The position numbers and the translations under genes were made by a program. From Rhodococcus coprophilus NBRC 100603 (GTDB lineage: Bacteria; Actinomycetota; Actinomycetes; Mycobacteriales; Mycobacteriaceae): a DNA stretch of 64,000 nt. Under the pieces are notes generated by a model that had not been told where the DNA came from, made no database searches, and saw nothing but the letters and a program-made list of their open reading frames with translations. The stretch spans positions 1-64,000 of the forward strand of contig NZ_BDAM01000007.1 of assembly GCF_001895045.1 (NCBI RefSeq). The letters are read 5' to 3'. Shown here one piece after another: positions 29,391-38,366 of this stretch (positions are counted from its first letter, which is position 1; each line of letters opens with the position of its first letter).

Positions 29391-31070
29391 TTACTCGGAG
29401 AGAACAGGCTTCACCCGGAGACGTTCCCGCAGATCGTTCCGGAGGATCTTCCCTTCCGCGGAGGTCGGCAGCGCGTCGACCCACATCACTTCCTGAATCC
29501 TCTCGTACGGCAGTACTCGTTCGGCGACGTACGCCATCAGCTCGTCACTGTCTGTCGTCGCATCGCCCGCCGGAACGACGAATGCGACAGGTTCCTCACC
29601 GGCCGGGCCGACGTCCCTGCCCACCACGGCAACCGTCGACACGGACGGGTGCGACGCGGCAACTTCTTCGAGCAGACGGGGATACACGTTGTAGCCCTTG
29701 TAGATCAGCATGTCCTTCGACCGGCCCACGATGTATACGAACCCATCGGCATCCCGGTAGGCGATGTCGCCGGTGGCGAGCCATCCGTCGACGAACTGGC
29801 GGGCCGTCATCTCGGGAGTCCCCAGATAGCCGTCGGTCACCTGGGGTCCACGCACCCACAGTTCGCCGCGCTCACCCTCCTCGAGGATTGTCGCCGGGTC
29901 GTCGAGTGCGCGGATTTGTATCTGGGTGTCGAACACCGGCAGCCCGGCACTCCCGACGGGGCACTCCGAATCGACGCCGAGCGGTGCGGCTGTCACCAGG
30001 CATGTGGCCTCGGTCAGCCCGTATCCCTCGACCACCCGCGCGGCGGTGAATGCGCGCCGAAGATTGTCGAGCGTCCCCGGGTCGATCGGCGCCGCACCGG
30101 ACGACACCACGCGAACCGACGACAAATCGCGTGAGGACGCGTCCGGGTGCGTGACCAGCGCGTGCCACATGGCCGGCGTTCCGGTGATGTACGAGACGCG
30201 GTGCTGCTCGATCTCCTCCAGTACGCGAGCAGGGTCGAAGCGGCCCGACAGCACCTGGGTGAGACCGCACATCAGGAGGAACGAGGTGTTGATCAGTGCG
30301 TGCGCGTGGAACAGCGGGGCAACCACGATCGTGGAGCCCACCCCCGGGACCACGCCGTCGACATCCTTCCCGTCGATGGGTTCGAGAGAGACCAGCCCGT
30401 CCCGGCCGGTCACCAAGCGATGCCCGGCACGCCACCCGCACATCTGCGTGATGTTTCCGACGACGTTGCGGTGCAGAACGCGCACGCCTTTCGAAATGCC
30501 CGTTGTTCCGCCGGTGTACGCGATGTGTGCAACATCGTCGGGGGATACGGTCGCGGGCCTGAACGAGCTGCGCTGCCCGGCGATCACATCGCTGAAGCGC
30601 ATCGTCGCAGGGTTGCCGCCGCGCACCGGTTCGTCCGAGACAACCGCGATCAGACCGACCGTCGTATCGATCTGGGCGCGCAGGAGAATCTCGAACTGTT
30701 GCCGGCCGGTGACCACCGCGACAGCACCGGTCTCCTCGATCCGGCGGCGCAATTCGGATTCGGGCTGCAGCGGATTCACCGGCGACACAACCGCACCCAC
30801 GCGGAGCGCACCGTAGTACGCGACGTGGAATTCGGCGCAGTTCCCGAGGTGGAGGAGCACGACGTCTCCCGGTTCCACACCCGTGGAAGCAAGCGCACAC
30901 GCGAATTGTGCCGACTGTTCGTCGAGTTCGCGGTAGCTGTATACGCGCTCACCGTCGACGATCGCCGGCCGGTCGCCGTATGTAGCCGCCATGCTCGGCG
31001 CCCACACCGCCATCGATGTCTGCGGGTACGACAGGCTCGTCGACGTCCACGTCGAACTGCCGGAAGTCAT
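29391..31070 (-). CDS. AMP-forming acyl-CoA synthetase
   Basis: The 559-residue ANL-superfamily ligase has A3 motif YTGGTTGISKG near residues 190-200, A5 YGLTEA near 350, A8 TGDIAYRDADGFVYIVGRSKD, and the catalytic Lys in SAEGKILR near the C-terminus. It converges on the propane regulator with only 4 nt between stops. It is the downstream gene of a minus-strand set with an SDR and a thiolase. It is not a recent copy of the ligase at 11482, as motifs and length differ. The substrate is unknown, probably a carboxylic acid degraded by the flanking genes. Confidence 0.9.
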   Translation of the reverse strand: MTSGSSTWTSTSLSYPQTSMAVWAPSMAATYGDRPAIVDGERVYSYRELDEQSAQFACALASTGVEPGDVVLLHLGNCAEFHVAYYGALRVGAVVSPVNPLQPESELRRRIEETGAVAVVTGRQQFEILLRAQIDTTVGLIAVVSDEPVRGGNPATMRFSDVIAGQRSSFRPATVSPDDVAHIAYTGGTTGISKGVRVLHRNVVGNITQMCGWRAGHRLVTGRDGLVSLEPIDGKDVDGVVPGVGSTIVVAPLFHAHALINTSFLLMCGLTQVLSGRFDPARVLEEIEQHRVSYITGTPAMWHALVTHPDASSRDLSSVRVVSSGAAPIDPGTLDNLRRAFTAARVVEGYGLTEATCLVTAAPLGVDSECPVGSAGLPVFDTQIQIRALDDPATILEEGERGELWVRGPQVTDGYLGTPEMTARQFVDGWLATGDIAYRDADGFVYIVGRSKDMLIYKGYNVYPRLLEEVAASHPSVSTVAVVGRDVGPAGEEPVAFVVPAGDATTDSDELMAYVAERVLPYERIQEVMWVDALPTSAEGKILRNDLRERLRVKPVLSE

Positions 31071-31084
31071 TGCCGCGCCCCCGA

Positions 31085-31849
31085 TCAGCGCGGTGCCATG
31101 CGGATAGCTCCGTCGAGACGGATCGTCTCGCCGTTGAGGTATCCGTTCTCGAGGATGTTGACTGCGAGACGGCCGAATTCGTCGGGGTCACCGAGCCGCG
31201 CGGGATTCGGCACGGTCGCTTCGAGCGACTTGCGCACGTCCTCGCGCAGTCGCGCCAGCAACGGGGTGTCCATGATGCCGGGCGCGATGGTGTTGACGCG
31301 GATACCCTTGCTCGCGAGATCGCGGGCCGCGACGATCGTCATTCCGACGATGCCGGCTTTGGACGCCGAGTAGTTGATCTGCCCGATCTGTCCTTCGAAC
31401 GCGGCAGCGGATGCCGTCATCACGATCGCGCCACGCTCTCCGTCGATCGGTTCGAGTTCGGCCATTCGCTCGGCGCCGAGTCGCAGCGCGTTGAACGAAC
31501 CGGTCAGGTTGAGCCGGATCACGAACTCGAAATCCTCGAGCGACCCGGCCTTGCCGTTCTTGTCGAGGATGCGCATCTTGCGACCGGCACCGGCGCAGTG
31601 CACGACGCCCCGCAGACCGCCGCGCTCGTGTGCGACGTCCAGTGCGGCTGCGAACTGTTCCTCGTCGGTGACGTCGGCGGGCGCGAAGGTCGCGCCGTCA
31701 CCGAGTTCGGTGGCGATGTCCGCGGCGTCCGACGACGGCAGGTCGATGAGGGTGACGGTACCGCCGGCCGCGAGCACACGACGGGCCGTCGCAAGTCCGA
31801 GGCCCGAAGCGCCGCCGGTCACGGCGACGGAAAGATCCTTGAGTTCCAT
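31085..31849 (-). CDS. SDR, HSD10-like 3-hydroxyacyl-CoA dehydrogenase
   Basis: The 254-residue short-chain dehydrogenase has TGGASGLG (11-18), Asp36 after strand two (NAD preference), CAGAG in place of NNAG (85-89), and Tyr160/Lys164 in YSASK. The insert RKMRILDKNGKAGSLEDFE and the ending NGETIRLDGAIRMAPR are typical of type-2 3-hydroxyacyl-CoA dehydrogenases (HSD17B10-like), which oxidise straight and 2-methyl-branched 3-hydroxyacyl-CoAs. It lies between a ligase and a thiolase on one strand. Confidence 0.88.
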   Translation of the reverse strand: MELKDLSVAVTGGASGLGLATARRVLAAGGTVTLIDLPSSDAADIATELGDGATFAPADVTDEEQFAAALDVAHERGGLRGVVHCAGAGRKMRILDKNGKAGSLEDFEFVIRLNLTGSFNALRLGAERMAELEPIDGERGAIVMTASAAAFEGQIGQINYSASKAGIVGMTIVAARDLASKGIRVNTIAPGIMDTPLLARLREDVRKSLEATVPNPARLGDPDEFGRLAVNILENGYLNGETIRLDGAIRMAPR

Positions 31850-31885
31850 GGTGTCTCGATCCTTGTGTGAAGTGCGAGTGCGTGG

Positions 31886-33016
31886 TCAGAGCAGTTCGAG
31901 GACGGTGGCGTTCGCCATTCCGCCGGCCTCGCACATCGACTGCAAACCGTAGCGGATGTTGTTGTCGCGCATGTGGTGCACGAGGCGGGTCATGAGAATC
32001 GCACCGGACCCGCCCAGCGGGTGGCCGACACCGATCGCGCCGCCGAGCGCATTGACGCGGGTGCTGTCCGCGCCGGTCTCGGCGAGCCATGCGAGGGGTA
32101 CGGGGGCGAACGCCTCGTTGATCTCGAAGGCACCGATCTCGTCGATCGACAGGCCGGCCCGCTTCAGCACTTTCGCCGTGGCGGGGATGGGACCGGTGAG
32201 CATGATGACCGGGTCGTCGGCAGCGACGACGGTGGTGTGAATCCGCGCGATCGGTGTCCAGCCGTGTGCCGCGGCGTACTCGCTGGTCGTGACCAGCAGT
32301 GCGCCTGCACCGTCGGAGATCTGCGAGGAGTTTCCGGCGTGGATCACGCCGTTCTCCTTGAACACGGTCTTCAGCTTCGCCAGCGATTCGACGGTGCCGC
32401 CGCGCCGGATGCCTTCGTCCGAGGTCAGGCCCGCGACGGGTGCGAGCTGCTTTTCGAAGGCCCCCGAGTCGGTGGCAGCTGCGGACAGTTCGTGCGAGCG
32501 CAGCGAATATTCGTCGAGCCGGGTCCGGGAGAAGCCCCATTTCTCGGCGATCATCTCGGCACCGATTCCCTGGCTGAAGCCTTCGACTCCGAACCGCTCG
32601 AGCACGTTCGGCGGGAAATGCTCACCGTTCTTGGCGGCGCTACCCATGGGGACGCGGCTCATGGTCTCGACCCCACCGGCGATCACCACGTCGTTCTGGC
32701 CCGAGATCACGGTGGCCGCGGCGAATGCGACCGCCTGCTGGCTCGACCCACACGCACGGTTGACGGTGGTCGCGGGAACGGACACTGGCCAGCCCGCCGC
32801 AAAGACCGCGGTGCGAGCGACGATCCCGGCCTGTTCACCGACCTGGCTCACGCAGCCCCACACCACGTCGTCGACGATCGCCGGGTCGAGCCCGGTGCGG
32901 TCGGCGAGGGCCGTGAGCACGTGCGCCGACAGATTTGCGGGGTGGATCTCGGACAGGGCACCCCCGCGACGTCCTATGGGTGTACGGACGGCGTCGACGA
33001 TCACGGCATCACGCAT
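31886..33016 (-). CDS. Thiolase family acetyl-CoA acyltransferase
   Basis: The 376-residue thiolase has the nucleophilic Cys89 in NRACGSS, NEAFAPVPLAW, GHPLGGSGA with the catalytic His, and the C-terminal CEAGGMANA. A longer in-frame reading to 33349 was rejected; ATG at 33016 has GGAAG upstream. It belongs to the same minus-strand set as the SDR and ligase. The divergent gap of about 290 bp upstream holds the promoters for this set and for the CoA-transferase set. Confidence 0.92.
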   Translation of the reverse strand: MRDAVIVDAVRTPIGRRGGALSEIHPANLSAHVLTALADRTGLDPAIVDDVVWGCVSQVGEQAGIVARTAVFAAGWPVSVPATTVNRACGSSQQAVAFAAATVISGQNDVVIAGGVETMSRVPMGSAAKNGEHFPPNVLERFGVEGFSQGIGAEMIAEKWGFSRTRLDEYSLRSHELSAAATDSGAFEKQLAPVAGLTSDEGIRRGGTVESLAKLKTVFKENGVIHAGNSSQISDGAGALLVTTSEYAAAHGWTPIARIHTTVVAADDPVIMLTGPIPATAKVLKRAGLSIDEIGAFEINEAFAPVPLAWLAETGADSTRVNALGGAIGVGHPLGGSGAILMTRLVHHMRDNNIRYGLQSMCEAGGMANATVLELL

Positions 33017-33308
33017 GAGACTTCCTTCGCTGGTGCAGACGGGGTGCGTTGTTCTCACCGTCGAGGGGACCACGCGCACGACGGTGAAGGAAAGACTTTC
33101 GGCGGAAGCTTTCGTTAGGTGGAAGCTATGCCGGCGAGAGTGGCGGAACAGCGGCCGCCCCCGAACGGTGCTCGAACGGTATTGGTCTGCGCTAACCGAT
33201 CGATAGCCGAACCGCTCTGGTCCCCGGGGAATACCTGTTGCATGCTGGCGGTGCACCGTGTTCGGGCCGCGTGTCCGGACGACCCGCGACCAGGACAGGC
33301 GAGCAGGC

Positions 33309-34553
33309 ATGAACCCCACCGCTTCCACCGACGAGTTGCCCTCGTCCACCGCACCCCTCGCCGGCGTGCGCGTGGTCGAGGTGTCGAGCTTCGTGGCCGC
33401 ACCCCTGTGCGGTATGACGCTCGCGCAGCTCGGCGCCGAGGTGATCCGCGTCGATCCGATCGGGGGTGCCGCCGACTACAAGCGCTGGCCCCTCACCGAG
33501 GACAACGAGTCCATCTACTGGGCGGGTCTCAACAAGGGCAAGCGATCCTTCGCCGCGGACTTCCGCAACCCCGAAGCGCAGGGGCTGATCCGCAACCTCG
33601 TCCTCGACGCGGGAATCCTGGTCACCAATGCCGCGGGCCGCGAGTGGCTCGACTACGACGAACTCGCCGCGATCCGCCCCGACCTGATCCACGTCCAGGT
33701 CCTCGGCCGCGCCGACGGCACCGGTGCCGTCGACTACACCGTCAACGCCGCGGCGGGATTCCCTCAGGTCACCGGTCCAGAGAACCTGTCCGATCCGGTC
33801 AACCACGTCCTCCCCGCGTGGGACGTGTCGTGTGGTCTGTACGCCGCACTGTCGGTCGTATCCGCCGTGTACCGCCGCGAAATCACTGGCGCCGGAACCA
33901 GAGTCGTCCTTCCGCTGGAAGATGTCGCCTTCGCGACCGTCGGAAACCTCGGGTACATCGCCGAGGCACAACTCGGCGGACCGGGACGGCGCCGCATCGG
34001 CAATGCCGTCTACGGCACCTACGGGTGCGACTTCACTACTGCTGACGGCATCCGCTTCATGATCGTGGCCCTCACGCCCCGGCACTTCCGCGATCTCACC
34101 GAACTCACCGGGACAACCCATGCGGTCACCGCACTCGAGGCCGCACTCGACGTGGACTTCCGCGACGAAGGCAGCCGTTTCGAGCATCGTCACGTGCTCG
34201 ACAGCCTGTTCGGCGCGTGGTTCGGCAAACGCACCGCCGCCGACGTCGAAGAAGCGCTCGCTGCCACGTCGATCCTGCACGAGCGGTATCGCACCTTCGC
34301 CGAACTCGCCCGCGACCCGCGCGTGACCGACAACCCGATGTTCCAGAAACTCGATCAGCCCCGTATCGGGGAGTATCTCGCGCCGAGCACCCCGATGTCG
34401 TTCGACGGTGTCCACCCGACCGTTCGGCCCGCACCCGCGAACGGTGACGACACCGCCGCCGTCCTCTCGGAGCATCTCGGTCTGACCGGTGACGAGATCG
34501 ATGCCCTCGCCGCTGCCGGCGCCGTCCGTACCAAGCAGAAGGACCCCGCATGA
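33309..34553 (+). CDS. CaiB/BaiF-type (family III) CoA-transferase
   Basis: The 414-residue protein has the interlocked family III fold. Key segments are VVEVSSFVAAPLCGMTLAQLGAEVIRVDP near the N-terminus and LPAWDVSCG, whose Asp172 aligns with the catalytic Asp that forms the acyl-aspartyl intermediate. It moves CoA between an acyl-CoA donor and a carboxylate. The ATG at 33309 is preferred over a frame opening at 33258. It is coupled to an acyl-CoA dehydrogenase by a 4-bp overlap, so the acid it activates is probably oxidised next. Confidence 0.88.
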   Translation: MNPTASTDELPSSTAPLAGVRVVEVSSFVAAPLCGMTLAQLGAEVIRVDPIGGAADYKRWPLTEDNESIYWAGLNKGKRSFAADFRNPEAQGLIRNLVLDAGILVTNAAGREWLDYDELAAIRPDLIHVQVLGRADGTGAVDYTVNAAAGFPQVTGPENLSDPVNHVLPAWDVSCGLYAALSVVSAVYRREITGAGTRVVLPLEDVAFATVGNLGYIAEAQLGGPGRRRIGNAVYGTYGCDFTTADGIRFMIVALTPRHFRDLTELTGTTHAVTALEAALDVDFRDEGSRFEHRHVLDSLFGAWFGKRTAADVEEALAATSILHERYRTFAELARDPRVTDNPMFQKLDQPRIGEYLAPSTPMSFDGVHPTVRPAPANGDDTAAVLSEHLGLTGDEIDALAAAGAVRTKQKDPA

Positions 34554-35743
34554 CCCGCCTCGCCCAGACGCTCGGACTCACGGATGTCCAGTCCGAGATC
34601 CTCGATACCGTACGCACGTTCGTGGATCGCGAAATCATCCCTACCGCACAGGAACTCGAGCACTCCGACACCTACCCGCAGGCGATCGTCGACCGGATGT
34701 GCGAGATGGGTCTGTTCGGTCTGATGATCCCCGAGGAGTACGGCGGTCTCGGCGAGTCTCTTCTCACCTATGCGCTGTGCGTCGAGGAACTCGCCCGTGG
34801 CTGGATGAGCGTCTCGGGCGTGATCAACACACACTTCATCGTGGCGTACATGATCCGTCAGCACGGCACCGAGGCCCAGAAGGAACACTTCCTGCCGCGT
34901 ATGGCGACCGGCGAGGTGCGGGGTGCCTTCTCGATGTCCGAACCCGAACTCGGATCGGATGTCGCGGCGATCCGCACCAAGGCCAAGCGCGACAGCGACG
35001 GCAACTACATCATCAACGGACAGAAGATGTGGCTGACCAACGGTGCCACCTCGACTCTCGTCGCGGCGCTCGTCAAGACCGACGAAGGCGCCGACAAGCC
35101 CCACAAGAACCTGACAACCTTCCTCGTCGAGAAGCCCGCGGGATTCGGCGAAGTCGTCCCCGGCGTCACCATTCCCGGCAAGATCGACAAGATGGGGTAC
35201 AAGGGCATCGACACCACCGAACTCGTCTTCGACAACTACAAGACGTCTGCCGAATCGATCCTCGGCGGCACCCCGGGTCGCGGGTTCTCGCACATGATGG
35301 ACGGAGTGGAAGTCGGTCGCGTGAACGTGTCCGCCCGCGCCTGCGGCGTGGCGATCCGCGCGTTCGAACTCGCCGCCCAATATGCGCAGCAGCGCAGCAC
35401 CTTCGGCAAGCCGATTGCACAACACCAGGCGATCTCGTTCTCACTCGCCGAGATGGCCACCAAGGTCGAGGCGGCGCACCTGATGATGGTCAACGCGGCG
35501 CGTCTGAAGGATTCGGGCGAACGCAACGACGTCGCTGCCGGAATGGCGAAGTATCTCGCGAGCGAGTACTGCTCGGAGGTCACCCAAGCCAGCTTCCGCA
35601 TCCACGGTGGTTACGGCTACTCCAAGGAGTACGAAATCGAGCGTCTCATGCGCGAGGCACCCTTCCTGCTCATCGGAGAAGGCACCAGCGAGATCCAGAA
35701 GACGATCATCAGCAAAGGCGTACTCCGCGACTACAGCCTGTAG
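34550..35743 (+). CDS. Acyl-CoA dehydrogenase
   Basis: The 397-residue FAD enzyme has the FSMSEPELGSD motif and IGEGTSEIQK, with the catalytic Glu at the usual MCAD-type position. It shares an ATGA overlap with the CoA-transferase gene, and 36 nt separate it from the next dehydrogenase. Two successive dehydrogenases of different type suggest they act on different acyl-CoAs in one pathway. Confidence 0.92.
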   Translation: MTRLAQTLGLTDVQSEILDTVRTFVDREIIPTAQELEHSDTYPQAIVDRMCEMGLFGLMIPEEYGGLGESLLTYALCVEELARGWMSVSGVINTHFIVAYMIRQHGTEAQKEHFLPRMATGEVRGAFSMSEPELGSDVAAIRTKAKRDSDGNYIINGQKMWLTNGATSTLVAALVKTDEGADKPHKNLTTFLVEKPAGFGEVVPGVTIPGKIDKMGYKGIDTTELVFDNYKTSAESILGGTPGRGFSHMMDGVEVGRVNVSARACGVAIRAFELAAQYAQQRSTFGKPIAQHQAISFSLAEMATKVEAAHLMMVNAARLKDSGERNDVAAGMAKYLASEYCSEVTQASFRIHGGYGYSKEYEIERLMREAPFLLIGEGTSEIQKTIISKGVLRDYSL

Positions 35744-35779
35744 AGCGTTGCACCACTTCATCTTCGGAAGGAAATCCGC

Positions 35780-36937
35780 GTGAAACGTACGGTGTTCGAC
35801 GAGGACCACGAAGCGTTCCGTCAGACGGTCCGCGACTTCATCGCGAAAGAGGTCACACCCGTCTACCACGAGTGGGAGGCCGACGGCCATCCTCCCCGCA
35901 AGTTCTACAACCGTCTCGGTGACCTCGGAATCCTCGGCATCCAGGCTCCCGAGGAGTACGGCGGTGGCGGTGAGTCGTCGCTGAAGTTCAACGTCGTGGT
36001 GACGGAGGAAACCGCTGCTGCGGGCGTGACATTCGGCTCGTACTCGGTGCATTCGAACCTCATCCTGCCGTACATCATGCAGCACGCGACGGAAGAGCAG
36101 AAACAGCGCTGGCTGCCCGGATTCGCTTCGGGTGAACTGATGTTCGCGATTGCGATGACCGAACCGGGAACCGGCTCCGACCTCGCGAACATCTCCACCA
36201 CCGCAAAACTTTCGGACGACGGCAGCCACTACGTCGTCAACGGCGCGAAGACGTTCATCACCGGTGGCGCACTCGCAGACCGGATCCTCCTGGTGTGCCG
36301 GACCTCACCGTTCGACCCGGAGAACCGCCGCGGTGGACTGTCGATGCTCGTGGTCGACACCACGAGCGAAGGGTTCGCAGTCGGACGCAAACTCGACAAG
36401 ATCGGGCTGAAGACCTCCGACACCGCCGAGTTGTCGTTCGACGACGTGAAGGTCCCCGTCACCGATCTGCTCGGCAACGAAGGCGAAGCGTTCTCGTACC
36501 TGACCCAGAATCTCGCGCAGGAACGGCTCACCATCGCGTTCGGTGCCGCCGCGACGGCGGCCGCCGCGATCGACCACGCGATCGCATATACCAAGGAACG
36601 CAAGGTGTTCGGCAAGCCGGTGGCCTCGTTCCAGAATTCGAAGTTCGTGCTCGCCGAATGCTCGACCGAGTTGCAGGCGATGCAGATCATGGTGGACAAC
36701 GCCATCGAACTCAACGACCGCGGCGAACTGTCGGTGGCCGATGCCGCGCGAGCCAAACTCTTCGCCACCGAAGCGGCCGGTCGCATCATCGACAAGTGTC
36801 TGCAGTTGCACGGCGGCTACGGCTACATCACCGAGTACCCCATTGCGCGTCTGTACGCAGACACGCGCGTGACCCGGATCTTCGGTGGTACCAGCGAGGT
36901 CATGAAGACGATCATCGCGAAGGATCTGGGCTTGTAG
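35780..36937 (+). CDS. Acyl-CoA dehydrogenase with IVD/LCAD-type catalytic Glu position
   Basis: The 385-residue FAD enzyme has MTEPGTGSD, but the C-terminal motif reads FGGTSEVMK, with Gly where most family members have the catalytic Glu. A Glu in the QERLTIAFG helix aligns with the alternative base used by isovaleryl-CoA and long-chain dehydrogenases, so the enzyme is probably active on a branched or long acyl-CoA. GTG at 35780 has GGAAGGAAA upstream. A hairpin terminator follows the stop. Confidence 0.9.
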   Translation: MKRTVFDEDHEAFRQTVRDFIAKEVTPVYHEWEADGHPPRKFYNRLGDLGILGIQAPEEYGGGGESSLKFNVVVTEETAAAGVTFGSYSVHSNLILPYIMQHATEEQKQRWLPGFASGELMFAIAMTEPGTGSDLANISTTAKLSDDGSHYVVNGAKTFITGGALADRILLVCRTSPFDPENRRGGLSMLVVDTTSEGFAVGRKLDKIGLKTSDTAELSFDDVKVPVTDLLGNEGEAFSYLTQNLAQERLTIAFGAAATAAAAIDHAIAYTKERKVFGKPVASFQNSKFVLAECSTELQAMQIMVDNAIELNDRGELSVADAARAKLFATEAAGRIIDKCLQLHGGYGYITEYPIARLYADTRVTRIFGGTSEVMKTIIAKDLGL

Positions 36938-36950
36938 GACGAGTCCCGCG

Positions 36951-36985
36951 ACGGCGCCGCCTGCTCTCGGAGCGGGTGGCGCCGT
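36951..36985 (+). terminator. Hairpin terminator after the acyl-CoA dehydrogenase pair
   Basis: ACGGCGCC (36951-36958) pairs with GGCGCCGT (36978-36985); inside, CC/GG and GCTC/GAGC extend the stem with single mismatches around a TCG loop. A short TGTTC tract follows on the plus strand. It closes the CoA-transferase/dehydrogenase operon. Confidence 0.65.
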
Positions 36986-37025
36986 TGTTCGCGAATGCGG
37001 CTGCGCGGTGCGTGCGCACACCCGA

Positions 37026-37031
37026 TATCGT
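37026..37031 (+). promoter_or_regulatory. Candidate -10 box for the AIM24 operon
   Basis: TATCGT fits TANNNT and ends 7 nt before the ATG at 37039, which suggests a leaderless transcript starting the three-gene AIM24 set. Confidence 0.4.
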
Positions 37032-37038
37032 TCGCGAC

Positions 37039-37659
37039 ATGCGACTGCTCGTGAAATCGAAACGGGTCATCGAGGCCCAGTTGAGCAACTCCGGAATCAG
37101 GGCTCTCTCGGGCTCGATGGTGGCCTACGAGGGACAGGTCGCATTCAAATCGGCAGGCTTCGGTGGAGGTGAGGGCGTCCTCGCGGGTCTGCGCCAGCGC
37201 GCCACGGGCGAGGGCCTGTCGCTCATGGAATGCACCGGGACGGGCGTCGTCTACCTCGCACATCAGGGGCAGGACGTCACGATTCTCGAACTGAACAACG
37301 AGACCCTGCAGGTCGAGTCCGAACAATTGCTCGCGCTGAACGGCAACTTGAACACCAACGTGACGTTCGCAGGATTGCGAGGCGGCATGAGCGGGCAGGG
37401 CCTGTTCACCACGACGGTAACCGGAACCGGCCAGGTCGCGCTGCTCTCCGCGGGCGGTCCCCTGATCCATCTCGAGGTGTCGCCGCAGTACCCCCTCGTC
37501 GTCGATCCCGACGCATTCGTCTGCGCCAAGGGACAACTGACACAGTCCTTCGTCACCGACGTGTCGTGGCGCTCGATGGTCGGGCAGGGCAGCGGAGAAG
37601 CCTTTTCTCTGAAGTGGGACGGCACGGGCGTGGTCTCCATCCAGCCCGCGGAACGTTAG
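37039..37659 (+). CDS. AIM24-family protein (first of three)
   Basis: The 206-residue protein has the AIM24 beta-roll fold: SGSMVAYEGQVAFKS, GEGLSLMECTGTGVVYLAHQG, GLFTTTVTGTGQVALLSAGG and the closing WDGTGVVSIQPA. The family is widespread in actinobacteria, is named after a yeast mitochondrial protein, and has no settled biochemical role. There is no signal peptide or membrane segment, so it is cytosolic. A longer frame upstream runs through the terminator and was rejected. Eight nt separate it from the next paralogue. Confidence 0.85.
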   Translation: MRLLVKSKRVIEAQLSNSGIRALSGSMVAYEGQVAFKSAGFGGGEGVLAGLRQRATGEGLSLMECTGTGVVYLAHQGQDVTILELNNETLQVESEQLLALNGNLNTNVTFAGLRGGMSGQGLFTTTVTGTGQVALLSAGGPLIHLEVSPQYPLVVDPDAFVCAKGQLTQSFVTDVSWRSMVGQGSGEAFSLKWDGTGVVSIQPAER

Positions 37660-37667
37660 GGACGGCA

Positions 37668-38366
37668 GTGGCATTCACCAAGGTCAACAGCAAGGTCGTC
37701 AGCGTCGACCTGAACCGTTCGGGTCCCGTGATCGCCCGACGGGGCGCGATGCTCTTCTACACCGGCGACGTCCGCTTCGCTCCCCACGGTGTACCCGGCG
37801 GAGCCGGGGGCGCTCCCGGTTTCGGCGGGCTCGCCGGCATGGCCGGGCGGATACTTCAGGGCGAGCACGAGGCAACGATGATCGCGCAGGGCACCGGCAC
37901 GGTGCACTACGGATTCCGGGGCCTCGAAACCCACGTGGTGGACATGTCCGCCGGCGGGGAGCTTCGCGTCGACGCGTCCCGGCTGCTCGCGAACACGGTC
38001 GGCTTGCAGAGCACCGTCGTGTCGTCGGGCGCGGCACAGGCGGGCGGGGGAGGCGGCCTGCTGGGCGCACTCCGAGGCGCCGCGACGGGCGCGGTCACCG
38101 GAACGGGAATGTTCACGACGCAGCTGTCCGGGTACGGCGCGGTGGTGCTGCTCGCGCACGGCGGCGTCTTCGAACTTCGTGTGGGTGGGCCTGCGCCCGT
38201 GATCGTGGATCCGCAAGCCTTCGTCGCGGCGAGCGGAGGCGTCCGCACCGAACTGAAATCGTCGATGAGCTGGCGCAACGTCGGCCGCAGCGGTGGCGAG
38301 TCCATGCAACTCGAGTGCACCGGTCAGGGCATCGTCTACGTGCAGGCATCGGAGGAGAAACTGTGA
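37668..38366 (+). CDS. AIM24-family protein (second of three)
   Basis: The 232-residue AIM24 paralogue starts at GTG 37668 (MAFTKVNSKVVSV). Family landmarks are RRGAMLFYTGDVRF, GTGTVHYGFRG, GMFTTQLSGYGAVVLLAHGG and CTGQGIVYVQAS. Two glycine/alanine-rich loops (near residues 43-58 and 120-145) set it apart from its neighbours and are probably flexible. It overlaps the third gene by 4 bp, and GGAGGAGAAA inside its end serves as that gene's ribosome-binding site. Confidence 0.85.
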   Translation: MAFTKVNSKVVSVDLNRSGPVIARRGAMLFYTGDVRFAPHGVPGGAGGAPGFGGLAGMAGRILQGEHEATMIAQGTGTVHYGFRGLETHVVDMSAGGELRVDASRLLANTVGLQSTVVSSGAAQAGGGGGLLGALRGAATGAVTGTGMFTTQLSGYGAVVLLAHGGVFELRVGGPAPVIVDPQAFVAASGGVRTELKSSMSWRNVGRSGGESMQLECTGQGIVYVQASEEKL

